From Bacteroidia bacterium (lineage in GTDB: Bacteria > Bacteroidota > Bacteroidia > Chitinophagales > Saprospiraceae): a stretch of 34,175 nucleotides of DNA. Where the stretch lies: contig JAUIKE010000088.1 of NCBI GenBank assembly GCA_030430845.1, positions 1 through 34,175 on the forward strand. The letters run 5' to 3'. The notes beneath the pieces are model-generated. The model saw only the letters and a program-made list of their open reading frames with translations. It ran no database searches and was not told where the DNA came from. Positions 8,814 through 16,419 of the stretch are shown piece by piece. How positions within the stretch are numbered: position 1 is the stretch's first letter; each line of letters opens with the position of its first letter. The position numbers and the translations under genes are program-made.

Positions 8814-9052
8814 AAAAGCCTCGGAGAGGCGCCATATAGGTAACAAAAGTCTAACACTCTTGTGAAAAGCTCCGGCGGAGCGTCATATGAGAAACAAACA
8901 CCAGTTGGTTCACCTAACTAAGTCTCCAACCATGTAGTCCGTATTGAAGGGTTCTACATAAACGAGCTTGTTAACGAGTATATGACGCTCCCCCGGAGCT
9001 TTTTAGGCGATAACTATCGCCTTATTACCTATATGACGCCTCTTAGAGGTTA
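8814..9052. repeat. REP-like array: four hairpin units in nested inverted order
   Basis: Four copies of a unit of about 31-39 bases occur: 8814-8848 (+), 8865-8898 (+), 8966-9004 (-) and 9022-9052 (-). Each has a small GC hairpin (for example GCTCCGGCGGAGC) followed by GTCATATAGGTAACAAA or a close variant. Unit 1 is the inverted partner of unit 4 and unit 2 of unit 3, so the whole block can fold on itself. An extra hairpin sits at 9006-9021. This explains most of the 437-base gap 8713-9149, in which I see no gene. At its left edge (about 8727-8745) is a fragment resembling repeat copy A (TTGTCTCATCCGCCT). Confidence 0.8.
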
Positions 9053-9149
9053 CTGTCATCTGAAGCTGGTCAGCCATCTTTTCTGCGAATTCCATCTCAT
9101 TATTAGTTTTCAATGTTCTCACCTTCACGCGGCCGCCACCCATCTGTCT

Positions 9150-10634
9150 TTATTCCACTTTATTGAACCGATATTTTCCATTATCAAAATAATCCAGGCC
9201 GATCACCTCCCCACCCTCATTTTTCACAAAAGTTATTTTATGCCCCTCTGAGGGAAAAACGAAGTCCACATCAGAGATTGGATAAAAACTGTTCACTCGC
9301 TTTTCAGGAATGTCGTTTACAGCCAGATGATTATCCTTAATCTGTAATTCAAGCGGATATTCTTCGCCATTCATTGAAAATACATACCGCCCCTCGAATG
9401 TAGCCATTTGATCCTTTCCCATCGGCACCTTTTTCACTTCTCTAATATTGAACCAGTCCCAATCATAATAATCGGAAATACCGGCCATTATTTCCCGCAT
9501 CAAACGGGTTCCTCTATCGCCATTGGTCATGACAATTGCCCCATCTCCGTAATGTGCGAAGGCCCGCATTAAGTTGGAAAAGCCACGGTTTTTCCCGCCA
9601 TGCCCAAAGGTAAGCGAGTCTCCATTTAATTCTAAGGCAGGTCCTAAACCCCAATCATTTTTATGTTTGGTGAGCATACTCTCCACCATTTCATTGCTCA
9701 ATACTTCACTGGTGCCCCCCTTCATAGCTGACTGGATATCAATACAATACTTCACCAGGTCGGAAGGTGTAGTCCATAAGCCGGCAGCGGCTTTTTCGGG
9801 ATAATTGTTCCAAAGTCCTTCTGCCATCACCGCTTCTCCTCCATCAAAGGCTGCACTGGCATTGTCATGAAAGGATTCCGGCAATGGTTGCACATAAGTG
9901 CTGTGATCCATGCCCAGGGGCGTCAGTACTTCCTCCTGAACAAAGGTCGCAAAATCTTCACCACTCACATCTTCCACCATTTGCTGCATAACGGTATATC
10001 CCCCTCCCGAGTATCGCCATATGCTTCCCGGGAAAGTATCCACACGTACAGCATCGGTATTCCCTTCCCCATCCAGCACGGCCGCGACCGAAGGGATTTC
10101 TTCGTCGTGCTCATAGCCTGGAAAACCGTGTACCGTCAATCCGGCCGTGTGAGTTAGTAAGCGACGAAGCGTCACCTTTTCTTCTTTTGTAAATGGATTA
10201 TCGGGAACTTTCCACTCCTTTAAATAGGTATTCACATCCGTATCCAGATCGATCTTCCCCGCATCCACTAATTTTAAGGCAGCCAGAGCAGCGACCGGCT
10301 TACTGATGGATCCTGCCTGAAAGACCGTATTGACATCGATTGTATCCATCGTTTCGGTATTTGCATAGCCATAGCCTCTGGCCCAGGACAGTTTCCCATC
10401 CCTGAATACGGCAATACTGACGCCGGGAACATTATGATACTTCATGCGATCCAGGATATTAATCGCATTTTGTTCTTCTCCTTCAAAGCTTATCGGCAAT
10501 TTTAAATTATTCTCAATAGCCTCAATTTCGGCCAGGGGCTCTTCAACAACAGGAGTAGAAGGCTGGCAACTATAAAAATTAAATGCTACGCAAAAGAATA
10601 ATAGGTTGGTGATAATAGATCGGAAATGATTCAT
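9150..10634 (-). CDS. Serine hydrolase of the beta-lactamase class C / PBP-like family, lipoprotein
   Basis: A 494-residue probable outer-membrane lipoprotein; the signal peptide ends in the lipobox FYSC with Cys23. The active-site serine motif SISK is at residues 109-112, the YSG tyrosine motif at 208-210, and HGG, the equivalent of the KTG motif, at 345-347. These are the three motifs of the class C beta-lactamase / D-aminopeptidase / esterase family. The C-terminal ~100 residues form a separate beta-rich domain of the kind often seen in Bacteroidota members. Such enzymes hydrolyse peptides, esters or beta-lactams; the substrate cannot be read from the motifs, and resistance should not be assumed. 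The gene is divergent from the small secreted gene at 10963. Convergent DNA downstream is the repeat array. Confidence 0.9.
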   Translation of the reverse strand: MNHFRSIITNLLFFCVAFNFYSCQPSTPVVEEPLAEIEAIENNLKLPISFEGEEQNAINILDRMKYHNVPGVSIAVFRDGKLSWARGYGYANTETMDTIDVNTVFQAGSISKPVAALAALKLVDAGKIDLDTDVNTYLKEWKVPDNPFTKEEKVTLRRLLTHTAGLTVHGFPGYEHDEEIPSVAAVLDGEGNTDAVRVDTFPGSIWRYSGGGYTVMQQMVEDVSGEDFATFVQEEVLTPLGMDHSTYVQPLPESFHDNASAAFDGGEAVMAEGLWNNYPEKAAAGLWTTPSDLVKYCIDIQSAMKGGTSEVLSNEMVESMLTKHKNDWGLGPALELNGDSLTFGHGGKNRGFSNLMRAFAHYGDGAIVMTNGDRGTRLMREIMAGISDYYDWDWFNIREVKKVPMGKDQMATFEGRYVFSMNGEEYPLELQIKDNHLAVNDIPEKRVNSFYPISDVDFVFPSEGHKITFVKNEGGEVIGLDYFDNGKYRFNKVE

Positions 10635-10962
10635 TTTTTTGATTGAAAATTACTTAAATCCATCTTGAAAAAGTTGAATTCTAAATAATTTAGGAGCAAT
10701 GGCCTACATTTCGTGATGAAGGGAGCCATCCATTCGATGACCTGGTCACTTACCTCTTCGTATATGACCGGCAATAATTTTAAAACATACTAAATGTTGG
10801 GATAAAAAATTTGGAATGACCTAACTTTTAAGGACTTAAAACGTATATTATATGTTAATATCATAACTATCTCGTATCTTTGGGGAAATAAATGTGACAA
10901 AAACTAATAAATCCGTCTCATTTATGAAGAAAGTCCCCATTTTTTACTCAAATACTCTGCAA
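10635..10962. promoter_or_regulatory. Divergent intergenic region with a candidate -7 box
   Basis: AT-rich 328-base region between two divergent genes. TATCTTTG at 10875-10882 matches TAnnTTTG on the + strand and would drive the small secreted gene at 10963. No good -33 box was found. No gene is visible: the frame open from the GTG at 10894 lacks a plausible N terminus until the ATG at 10963. Confidence 0.4.
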
Positions 10963-11430
10963 ATGAAAAAGTTGTTTTATTTACTGTTACTGATGACAAT
11001 GGCCGGATGGACTTATGGACAAGACGCCTCAACACTTACCTTGGAAATTGACGGAGGTCAGGTGCAGGTCAGAGTTCCACAAGCTAATCCCGGGCCGGAA
11101 GGCGGCGCTCCTTTTCGAGCATTAGCCTTCATCAATGTAAGCCAGTTTGCAGCCCACATTAATTTCCCAAAATCGGGAAAACCAGGCTATCAACTGTATT
11201 TCGCAGTCGATATGTCCATCGGAGGGCGACAGGCTTCCTTGCTGTACAACGGAAGAGTAATTCGGGGGGTATATTTAATAGCAGATCTGCTGGATCAGGG
11301 AGAAAGAGCCCGGCCCGGTGAGATCGGCAAATCCTTTGATCGGGGAAAGCTTCTTTGCTTAGGAATTTATCCAAACGGCAGAGAGTTTAAATATCCTCCA
11401 AACGGTTCTTCTGGTTTCATTCAAAATTAA
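10963..11430 (+). CDS. Small secreted protein of unknown function
   Basis: A 155-residue protein, not recognised. From the ATG at 10963 it has a clean signal peptide (MKKLFYLLLLMTMAGWTYG) with likely cleavage after YGQ. The GTG at 10894 would add 23 residues in front of that signal and is rejected. The mature part is mostly beta-like, rich in Gly and Pro, with one Cys near residue 136 and no membrane segment. It begins with an acidic-hydrophobic strand (TLTLEIDGG) and ends in an Asn-rich tail without a type IX sorting motif. It precedes a secreted glycosidase by 165 bases on the same strand, but a hairpin lies between them. Confidence 0.7.
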   Translation: MKKLFYLLLLMTMAGWTYGQDASTLTLEIDGGQVQVRVPQANPGPEGGAPFRALAFINVSQFAAHINFPKSGKPGYQLYFAVDMSIGGRQASLLYNGRVIRGVYLIADLLDQGERARPGEIGKSFDRGKLLCLGIYPNGREFKYPPNGSSGFIQN

Positions 11431-11477
11431 TCCAAAACGCTTGCGGTACTTTTTAAAATAAACATTACACACTCTGA

Positions 11478-11507
11478 CTTCTGTCTTGCAGAAGCTGTTC
11501 TTTTTTT
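11478..11507 (+). terminator. Weak intrinsic terminator
   Basis: A 6-bp stem (11478-11483 with 11489-11494, loop TCTTG) is followed after six bases by seven T at 11501-11507. It lies between the small secreted gene and the GH2 gene. The stem is short, so read-through is likely. Confidence 0.4.
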
Positions 11508-11595
11508 GCCCTTTCTCTTATTTTCCTTTCAGTCCCAAAAAAAGTTTGTTACCTTCCACGCTACTCTTTTTCAACTTTTAGAAAGTGTAGTAAAT

Positions 11596-13434
11596 ATGAT
11601 ATATAGGTTTCCTGCTGTCCTTTTTTTCTTACTCTTTAGTTGCTGTTTAACCTCCTTTGCCCAATCTACACCTCCTCTCCTTCACAATGCCTACAATCGC
11701 CCTGCCCGTCTGCTCAATGGCTCCTGGCATTACATTGTCGATCCCTATCAAATGGGTTATTATAATTATCGATATGAAGCCTTCGATCAGAAGGACGCCT
11801 CTAATCGAGAAGCTTATTTTATGAACGCCCACCCCAAAAACAAGAGCGAACGAATCGAATACAATTTCGATCAATCCCCTACCCTAAGTGTGCCCGGCGA
11901 CTGGAACAGTCAAGAAGACAAACTGCTCTATTATGAAGGTACTATTTGGTACCAAACTTCATTTGACTATGTATCCCCTCCTAATGATCGAAGGGTGTTG
12001 CTGTATTTTGGCAGCGTCAATTATACCGCAGAAGTATATTTGAATGGAACAAAACTGGGGAAACATACCGGTGGTTTTACGCCCTTTAATTTTGATGTGA
12101 CCGATCTAATAAAAGAAGAAAAAAATGCGCTCGTTGTCAAAGTCGATAATACCCGCCTAAAGGAGGGCGTCCCTACTCTGAATACAGATTGGTGGAACTA
12201 TGGCGGCATCACCAGGGATGTTAAACTGATCAGTATCCCGAATTCTTATATTCAGGACTATCATCTACAGCTTGCTCCCAATAACAACCAACTTATAAAG
12301 GGGTTTGTCCAACTAGCCGGGGATCAACTTAACCAACAGGAAGTTCAGCTTCAAATAAGAGAATTAGACATAGAATTAAAGGTCAAAACTGATCAGAACG
12401 GACGAGCGGAATTCGAAATATTCCAAGAATATATAGACTACTGGTCGCCGGCGGCTCCTACCCTTTATTCGATCCAAATCAATACGCCCAATGATCGGGT
12501 TCGGGACCAGATCGGGTTCCGGAGTATTCACACCGAAGGCAGGGATATTTTGTTGAACGGAGAAAAGATATTTCTAAAAGGTATCAGCCTGCATGAAGAA
12601 ATACCTCAACGTATGGGCCGAGCTTATGGCAGAGAGGATGCTCAATATTTGTTAGAGGAAGCCAAAGCCCTGGGTTGTAATTTTGTGCGCCTGGCTCATT
12701 ATCCGCACAATGAAAACATGATTCGACTAGCGGATCAATTAGGCTTGTTGGTATGGGAAGAAATTCCGGTCTATTGGACCATCGACTGGGAAAATACAGA
12801 TACATATTTAAATGCTGAACAACAACTCACCGAAGTCATTCAACGAGATAAAAACCGAGCTTCTGTGATCATTTGGTCCGTTGCCAATGAAACACCCGTG
12901 AACGAGTCGAGAAACCTGTTTCTCAACCGGCTTATCTCTAAAGCCCGCCAATTAGATCCCGGCAGGCTGATCAGCGCCGCGCTGGAACAGCAGGGCTTCG
13001 ATGATAATCCTAATTTAAAAACCATTCGCGATCCATTGGCCAATTCAGTGGACATACTTAGCTTCAACCAATACATCGGCTGGTACGATGGTCTGCCGGA
13101 TAAGGCCGGCAGGATTATCTGGAGGTTTACCCAGGAAAAGCCGGTTTTCATTTCTGAATTTGGAGCAGGCGCCTTGCATGGGTTTCATGCCGATCCACTC
13201 ACACGTTGGTCGGAAGAATATCAGGGGTACGTTTACAGGGAAAACCTCAAAATGATCGAAAAGATCCCCGGCATTAGCGGCTTATCTCCCTGGATCTTAT
13301 TCGACTTCCGATCCCCGCGCCGCAACCTGGCCGGTATCCAGGATGGATGGAACCGAAAGGGCTTGATTTCGAATGAGGGGGAGAAAAAAATGGCGTATTT
13401 TGTTTTACAAGAATACTATTCAGAGAAGAGATAA
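11596..13434 (+). CDS. Secreted glycoside hydrolase family 2, probable beta-glucuronidase
   Basis: A retaining glycosidase exported from the cytoplasm. The ATG at 11596 (612 residues) is preferred over the open frame from 11506 because it begins directly with a signal peptide (MIYRFPAVLFFLLFSCC, ending near SFAQ). Family order is kept: N-terminal jelly-roll domain (about 30-190, including the block ending YLNGTKLGKHTGGFTPFNFD), an immunoglobulin-like domain, then the TIM barrel. The acid/base is Glu432 in VANE and the nucleophile is Glu521 in SEFGA. The spacing of 89 is close to the 91 in E. coli GUS. Asn586-x-Lys588 in GWNRKGLIS matches the N-x-K motif that binds the glucuronate carboxylate in beta-glucuronidases. 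A beta-galactosidase would normally lack it. The substrate is inferred, not proven. Confidence 0.88.
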   Translation: MIYRFPAVLFFLLFSCCLTSFAQSTPPLLHNAYNRPARLLNGSWHYIVDPYQMGYYNYRYEAFDQKDASNREAYFMNAHPKNKSERIEYNFDQSPTLSVPGDWNSQEDKLLYYEGTIWYQTSFDYVSPPNDRRVLLYFGSVNYTAEVYLNGTKLGKHTGGFTPFNFDVTDLIKEEKNALVVKVDNTRLKEGVPTLNTDWWNYGGITRDVKLISIPNSYIQDYHLQLAPNNNQLIKGFVQLAGDQLNQQEVQLQIRELDIELKVKTDQNGRAEFEIFQEYIDYWSPAAPTLYSIQINTPNDRVRDQIGFRSIHTEGRDILLNGEKIFLKGISLHEEIPQRMGRAYGREDAQYLLEEAKALGCNFVRLAHYPHNENMIRLADQLGLLVWEEIPVYWTIDWENTDTYLNAEQQLTEVIQRDKNRASVIIWSVANETPVNESRNLFLNRLISKARQLDPGRLISAALEQQGFDDNPNLKTIRDPLANSVDILSFNQYIGWYDGLPDKAGRIIWRFTQEKPVFISEFGAGALHGFHADPLTRWSEEYQGYVYRENLKMIEKIPGISGLSPWILFDFRSPRRNLAGIQDGWNRKGLISNEGEKKMAYFVLQEYYSEKR

Positions 13435-13462
13435 ACGGCATTAGGTCAGTACATAGGAAATT

Positions 13463-13492
13463 AAATTTATCCCCCGCCGGGGGGATAAATTT
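13463..13492. terminator. Bidirectional terminator between convergent genes
   Basis: A perfect 13-bp stem (13463-13475 with 13480-13492) closes on loop GCCG. The outer A/T-rich arms give T-runs on both strands, so it can end both the GH2 transcript and the convergent acylase transcript. Confidence 0.85.
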
Positions 13493-13522
13493 TTATTATT
13501 CAATGTTCGAAGCAAAAGCCGC

Positions 13523-15706
13523 TTATCTCTTCCCTGGCTTATACTCTTCCTCCACGTGTTTCAGTACATCTTCTTTATAATAATAGACATCCTTAAACTC
13601 ACCTTTACAAAACATATCGGCCTGATCCGTGAAATGAGGTGAATCGGGTTCACTACTTTGCCCGCCGCTGACGACTGAACGGGCGATTAATTTGGGGCCA
13701 AACTCCACAACCGCTACAAAACTATTGCCGCTACGTCCGTATCTGCGTTTGGTATTCGGGTAGGCACGCGCACCGTAGGAAGCCAGCGATCCCCAGCGGG
13801 AAGAAGGGAAACCCACCGGAATACTGGCCTTATTATCGTCATAGGTTTCCTGGATTTCGCCCGTCAGGCGCTGGAAGCGGTTGATCTCGCCCCAGGGCGT
13901 TTTCCAGCTGCCAAAATCATCTTTCAACTGATCCATGGCCTGTGTAAGAGCCTCGATTTTTTCCTGATCCGAGCTGTATTGGATCAGGATCTCATCCATC
14001 ATCAAATCTTGTCCTTCGCCTTTTACTCTTCTGTTGCCATAGGCTACCGGCAAGAGTTTTTCTGCCCAATAGATCGCTACGGCAGTTGGCACTGATTCTT
14101 CTCCGTAGTTTTTATCCCAGTTTTTTAATAAGTTGACGGCTTCCCGCAGATTGGTATTGTTTTTATCGCCAGCCTGCTGATAGGCAGCTTCCAGGGCCGG
14201 CATGAGCTTTTCAAAAGCAGCCAGATAAGGATCGTTAGCTGCGTTAATGAGGTCATCCAGAGAAAACGAATTTCGTTTACTCAGTACCCTTACCGCATTG
14301 ATCCCTCTGAAATTTTCCTGATCGGGCGCCATGTACACCGGATAATCTTCCTGCTTGGGACTGCTGGGCCCGGAAACGGTAAATGGAGTGGCATTGCAGT
14401 TCTGAATCCATCCGCTGGCCGGATTGCGTACGATTATCATGTCTTTCAGCTTGTGTAGGCCCTGCCAGTCAGTTTCAGGCTTGCTACCGTCGATCAAACC
14501 ACTGTAGTCAAAAGAAGGATCTCGTTTGGGCATAAAATTGCCGTGCCAGTAGGCGATATTCCCTTGTTTATCTGCATAGACCGTATTATTGGAAGAGTTG
14601 GTCCGGATCTTCATGGTTTTGCGAAAGCTATTGTATCCATTAGCTTTGGTTCGCAGGTAGGATTGCGTCAAAGCATCCTGCGGACGAACCATGATCCGAA
14701 AGCTGACCCACTGATCTCCCTCTTTCCGAACGATCGGTCCGTGATGGGTAAAATAGGTGGTAAAGCTTTTCTTCTTGATCTGGTTCCCATCTTTGTATTG
14801 AACAGTGATCTCTTTTTCTCCTACCGGCCGCAACTGATTGCCGTATTTGTAGAATTTCTTATCCCCTTGCTCCACGATTGTTTCCAGGTATTCATCAATA
14901 ACATCCGCTCTTGTGGAGGTATGCATCCAGCCGCAGTTTTCATTAAAGCCCTGGTACACAAAAAATTGCCCCCAGGTAACAGCTCCATATGCATTTAATC
15001 CTTTTTCACTGACCATATGTACCTCTGAGCGGAAATAAAACGAGGTGTGTGGGTTAATCAAAAACAAGGCATTCCCGCTGCTACTTTTTGAAGGAGCGAT
15101 GGAAAAGCCGTTGGAACCTCTGGGTTCTTTTTCTTCATATAATTTGATCGGTTCGACATAAGATTGATGCCCATTGCCATAAAATACTTCCAGGCCACGG
15201 GTAGATACCCGTTCGATATCTCCGCCAATGCTCCCCTCACTAAAGGTGAAGGGCATCCAGGGCTGAAAACGCTTTATGGCCGCAGGCTGGACTTCCGGAT
15301 GAGTGTGTAAGTAATAATTGATCCCATCAGCAAAGGCATCACAAAGCTCCTTCAACCACTTCGGACTTTGAGCATAAAGAGCTTTTGCCTGCATACTGTC
15401 AAGGTACATCTGGGCTCTGAGATCCTGGTAAATATACTCTTCACCAAAGGCCTCCGCCATTTTGCCCGTCCCAAATAAGTAGTTGCGCTCCACCCGCTCA
15501 AAATCATCTTCGCATTGGGTATACAACAAGCCAAACACCGCATCGGCATCGGTTTTCCCATAAATGTGTGGAATTCCCCAATTGTCGCGATAGATGGTAA
15601 TTCGTTCTGCCTGCGCTTCCCAGCCGGCAACATCTGCCTCGGAAAAGGACTGTCCAAATACGGAGACCCCAAGAAATAAGAAAAGGAAGGTAAATTGGTT
15701 TTGCAT
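13523..15706 (-). CDS. Penicillin acylase family (Ntn hydrolase) amidase
   Basis: A 727-residue exported amidase of the penicillin G acylase / acyl-homoserine-lactone acylase / aculeacin acylase family. A signal peptide spans about residues 1-19. The alpha part is followed by the self-cleavage site Gly197-Ser198-Asn199 in RGSNGFS. Ser198 would be both the new N terminus of the beta chain and the nucleophile. LINPHTSFYF follows, the usual beta-chain segment. Length and order match two-chain members. The substrate is not predictable: N-acyl amides such as quorum-sensing lactones, lipopeptides or beta-lactams are all possible. The gene lies 80 bases downstream of a winged-helix regulator on the same strand, so the regulator may control it. 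Confidence 0.9.
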   Translation of the reverse strand: MQNQFTFLFLFLGVSVFGQSFSEADVAGWEAQAERITIYRDNWGIPHIYGKTDADAVFGLLYTQCEDDFERVERNYLFGTGKMAEAFGEEYIYQDLRAQMYLDSMQAKALYAQSPKWLKELCDAFADGINYYLHTHPEVQPAAIKRFQPWMPFTFSEGSIGGDIERVSTRGLEVFYGNGHQSYVEPIKLYEEKEPRGSNGFSIAPSKSSSGNALFLINPHTSFYFRSEVHMVSEKGLNAYGAVTWGQFFVYQGFNENCGWMHTSTRADVIDEYLETIVEQGDKKFYKYGNQLRPVGEKEITVQYKDGNQIKKKSFTTYFTHHGPIVRKEGDQWVSFRIMVRPQDALTQSYLRTKANGYNSFRKTMKIRTNSSNNTVYADKQGNIAYWHGNFMPKRDPSFDYSGLIDGSKPETDWQGLHKLKDMIIVRNPASGWIQNCNATPFTVSGPSSPKQEDYPVYMAPDQENFRGINAVRVLSKRNSFSLDDLINAANDPYLAAFEKLMPALEAAYQQAGDKNNTNLREAVNLLKNWDKNYGEESVPTAVAIYWAEKLLPVAYGNRRVKGEGQDLMMDEILIQYSSDQEKIEALTQAMDQLKDDFGSWKTPWGEINRFQRLTGEIQETYDDNKASIPVGFPSSRWGSLASYGARAYPNTKRRYGRSGNSFVAVVEFGPKLIARSVVSGGQSSEPDSPHFTDQADMFCKGEFKDVYYYKEDVLKHVEEEYKPGKR

Positions 15707-15786
15707 TGAAATGGGCGTTTATATTTTTGAGAAAGGAGAAATATAAACAAATATCAGAAGATCCTCACACGAAATATTCTGAATTG

Positions 15787-16299
15787 TTAATCTTCCGCTT
15801 TGGGTACCGGGTGGGTATTGGAAGAATGTTCTACCGTCTTACCATCCGGAGCAGGAGGAGCCGCCGTCCCAGTTCGATTAAAATATTGATAGGAAAAATA
15901 AGCCAAAAAAAGAAACAGGACCAGAGAAAATCCCCATACAAGCCATCTCCTGTATTTCCGGCTCCGTACTTTTTCAACCTTCCTCAGCCGATAGCCTTTC
16001 TTAGGAATGGTTTCAATGATCCGGTTTTGTCTATCTGTATCGTTGAGTACCTTCCTTAACTGAGAAACGGCATGGTTCAGGGCGTCTTCTGCTCCTCCAT
16101 AATTATCCCAAACCTCCTCGATAAGCTGTTCGCGAGTAACTACCGATGGGCTATGCCGGATCAATATTTCAAGGACCTTCACGATCCTGGGCTCTAATTT
16201 GACAGCACTTTCTTTTGAACTTTTATCCATAGGAAAAACCCAATTACTTGCTAAATCTATTTCAAAATCTGCGATCCTGTATGTTGGTCTGGATGACAT
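15787..16299 (-). CDS. Membrane-anchored winged-helix regulator (ToxR/CadC-like)
   Basis: A 170-residue one-component regulator. Residues about 5-107 form an OmpR/PhoB-type winged-helix domain: YRIADFEIDL strands, VLEILIRHSPSVVTREQLIEEVW, then HAVSQLRKVLND as the recognition region and IIETIPKKGYRL as the wing. A basic stretch (109-118) precedes one membrane helix at about 119-140, and only about 30 residues lie outside. This is the ToxR/CadC layout but with almost no sensor domain, so it may need a partner or sense the membrane itself. Three 11-base-spaced hexamers lie 38-65 bases upstream of its ATG. It is divergent from an alpha/beta hydrolase gene and upstream of the acylase gene. Confidence 0.88.
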   Translation of the reverse strand: MSSRPTYRIADFEIDLASNWVFPMDKSSKESAVKLEPRIVKVLEILIRHSPSVVTREQLIEEVWDNYGGAEDALNHAVSQLRKVLNDTDRQNRIIETIPKKGYRLRKVEKVRSRKYRRWLVWGFSLVLFLFLAYFSYQYFNRTGTAAPPAPDGKTVEHSSNTHPVPKAED

Positions 16300-16336
16300 A
16301 GTCCAAAATTAATAGAATGTTGGAAAAAGGAGGCTG

Positions 16337-16364
16337 CTATAGATTTTCTATAGAAAACCTATAG
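16337..16364. promoter_or_regulatory. Candidate operator: three CTATAG hexamers, 11-base spacing
   Basis: CTATAG occurs at 16337-16342, 16348-16353 and 16359-16364, exactly 11 bases apart and so on one face of the helix. OmpR/PhoB-type winged-helix proteins commonly bind head-to-tail sites with about 11-base spacing, and such a regulator is encoded next door. It lies between the divergent regulator and hydrolase genes, 56 bases before the hydrolase ATG. Assignment to this regulator is inferred. Confidence 0.6.
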
Positions 16365-16419
16365 GTCAAAATATGTCCTGACTAATGGTAAAATAAGAAT
16401 TTACCCTCAAAACATTAAT

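Noticed and set aside
8982..9251. 89-residue open frame on the + strand
   Set aside because: It runs through the REP-like units and into the 3' end of the serine hydrolase gene on the other strand; no signal, motif or start context supports it.
9150..10634. Beta-lactam resistance gene
   Set aside because: The SxxK/YxG/HGG motifs fit the broad class C-like family, most of whose lipoprotein members are peptidases or esterases; nothing shows beta-lactamase activity.
11506..11595. N-terminal extension of the GH2 enzyme
   Set aside because: It would bury the signal peptide that begins at the ATG at 11596, and it overlaps the T-run of the upstream hairpin.
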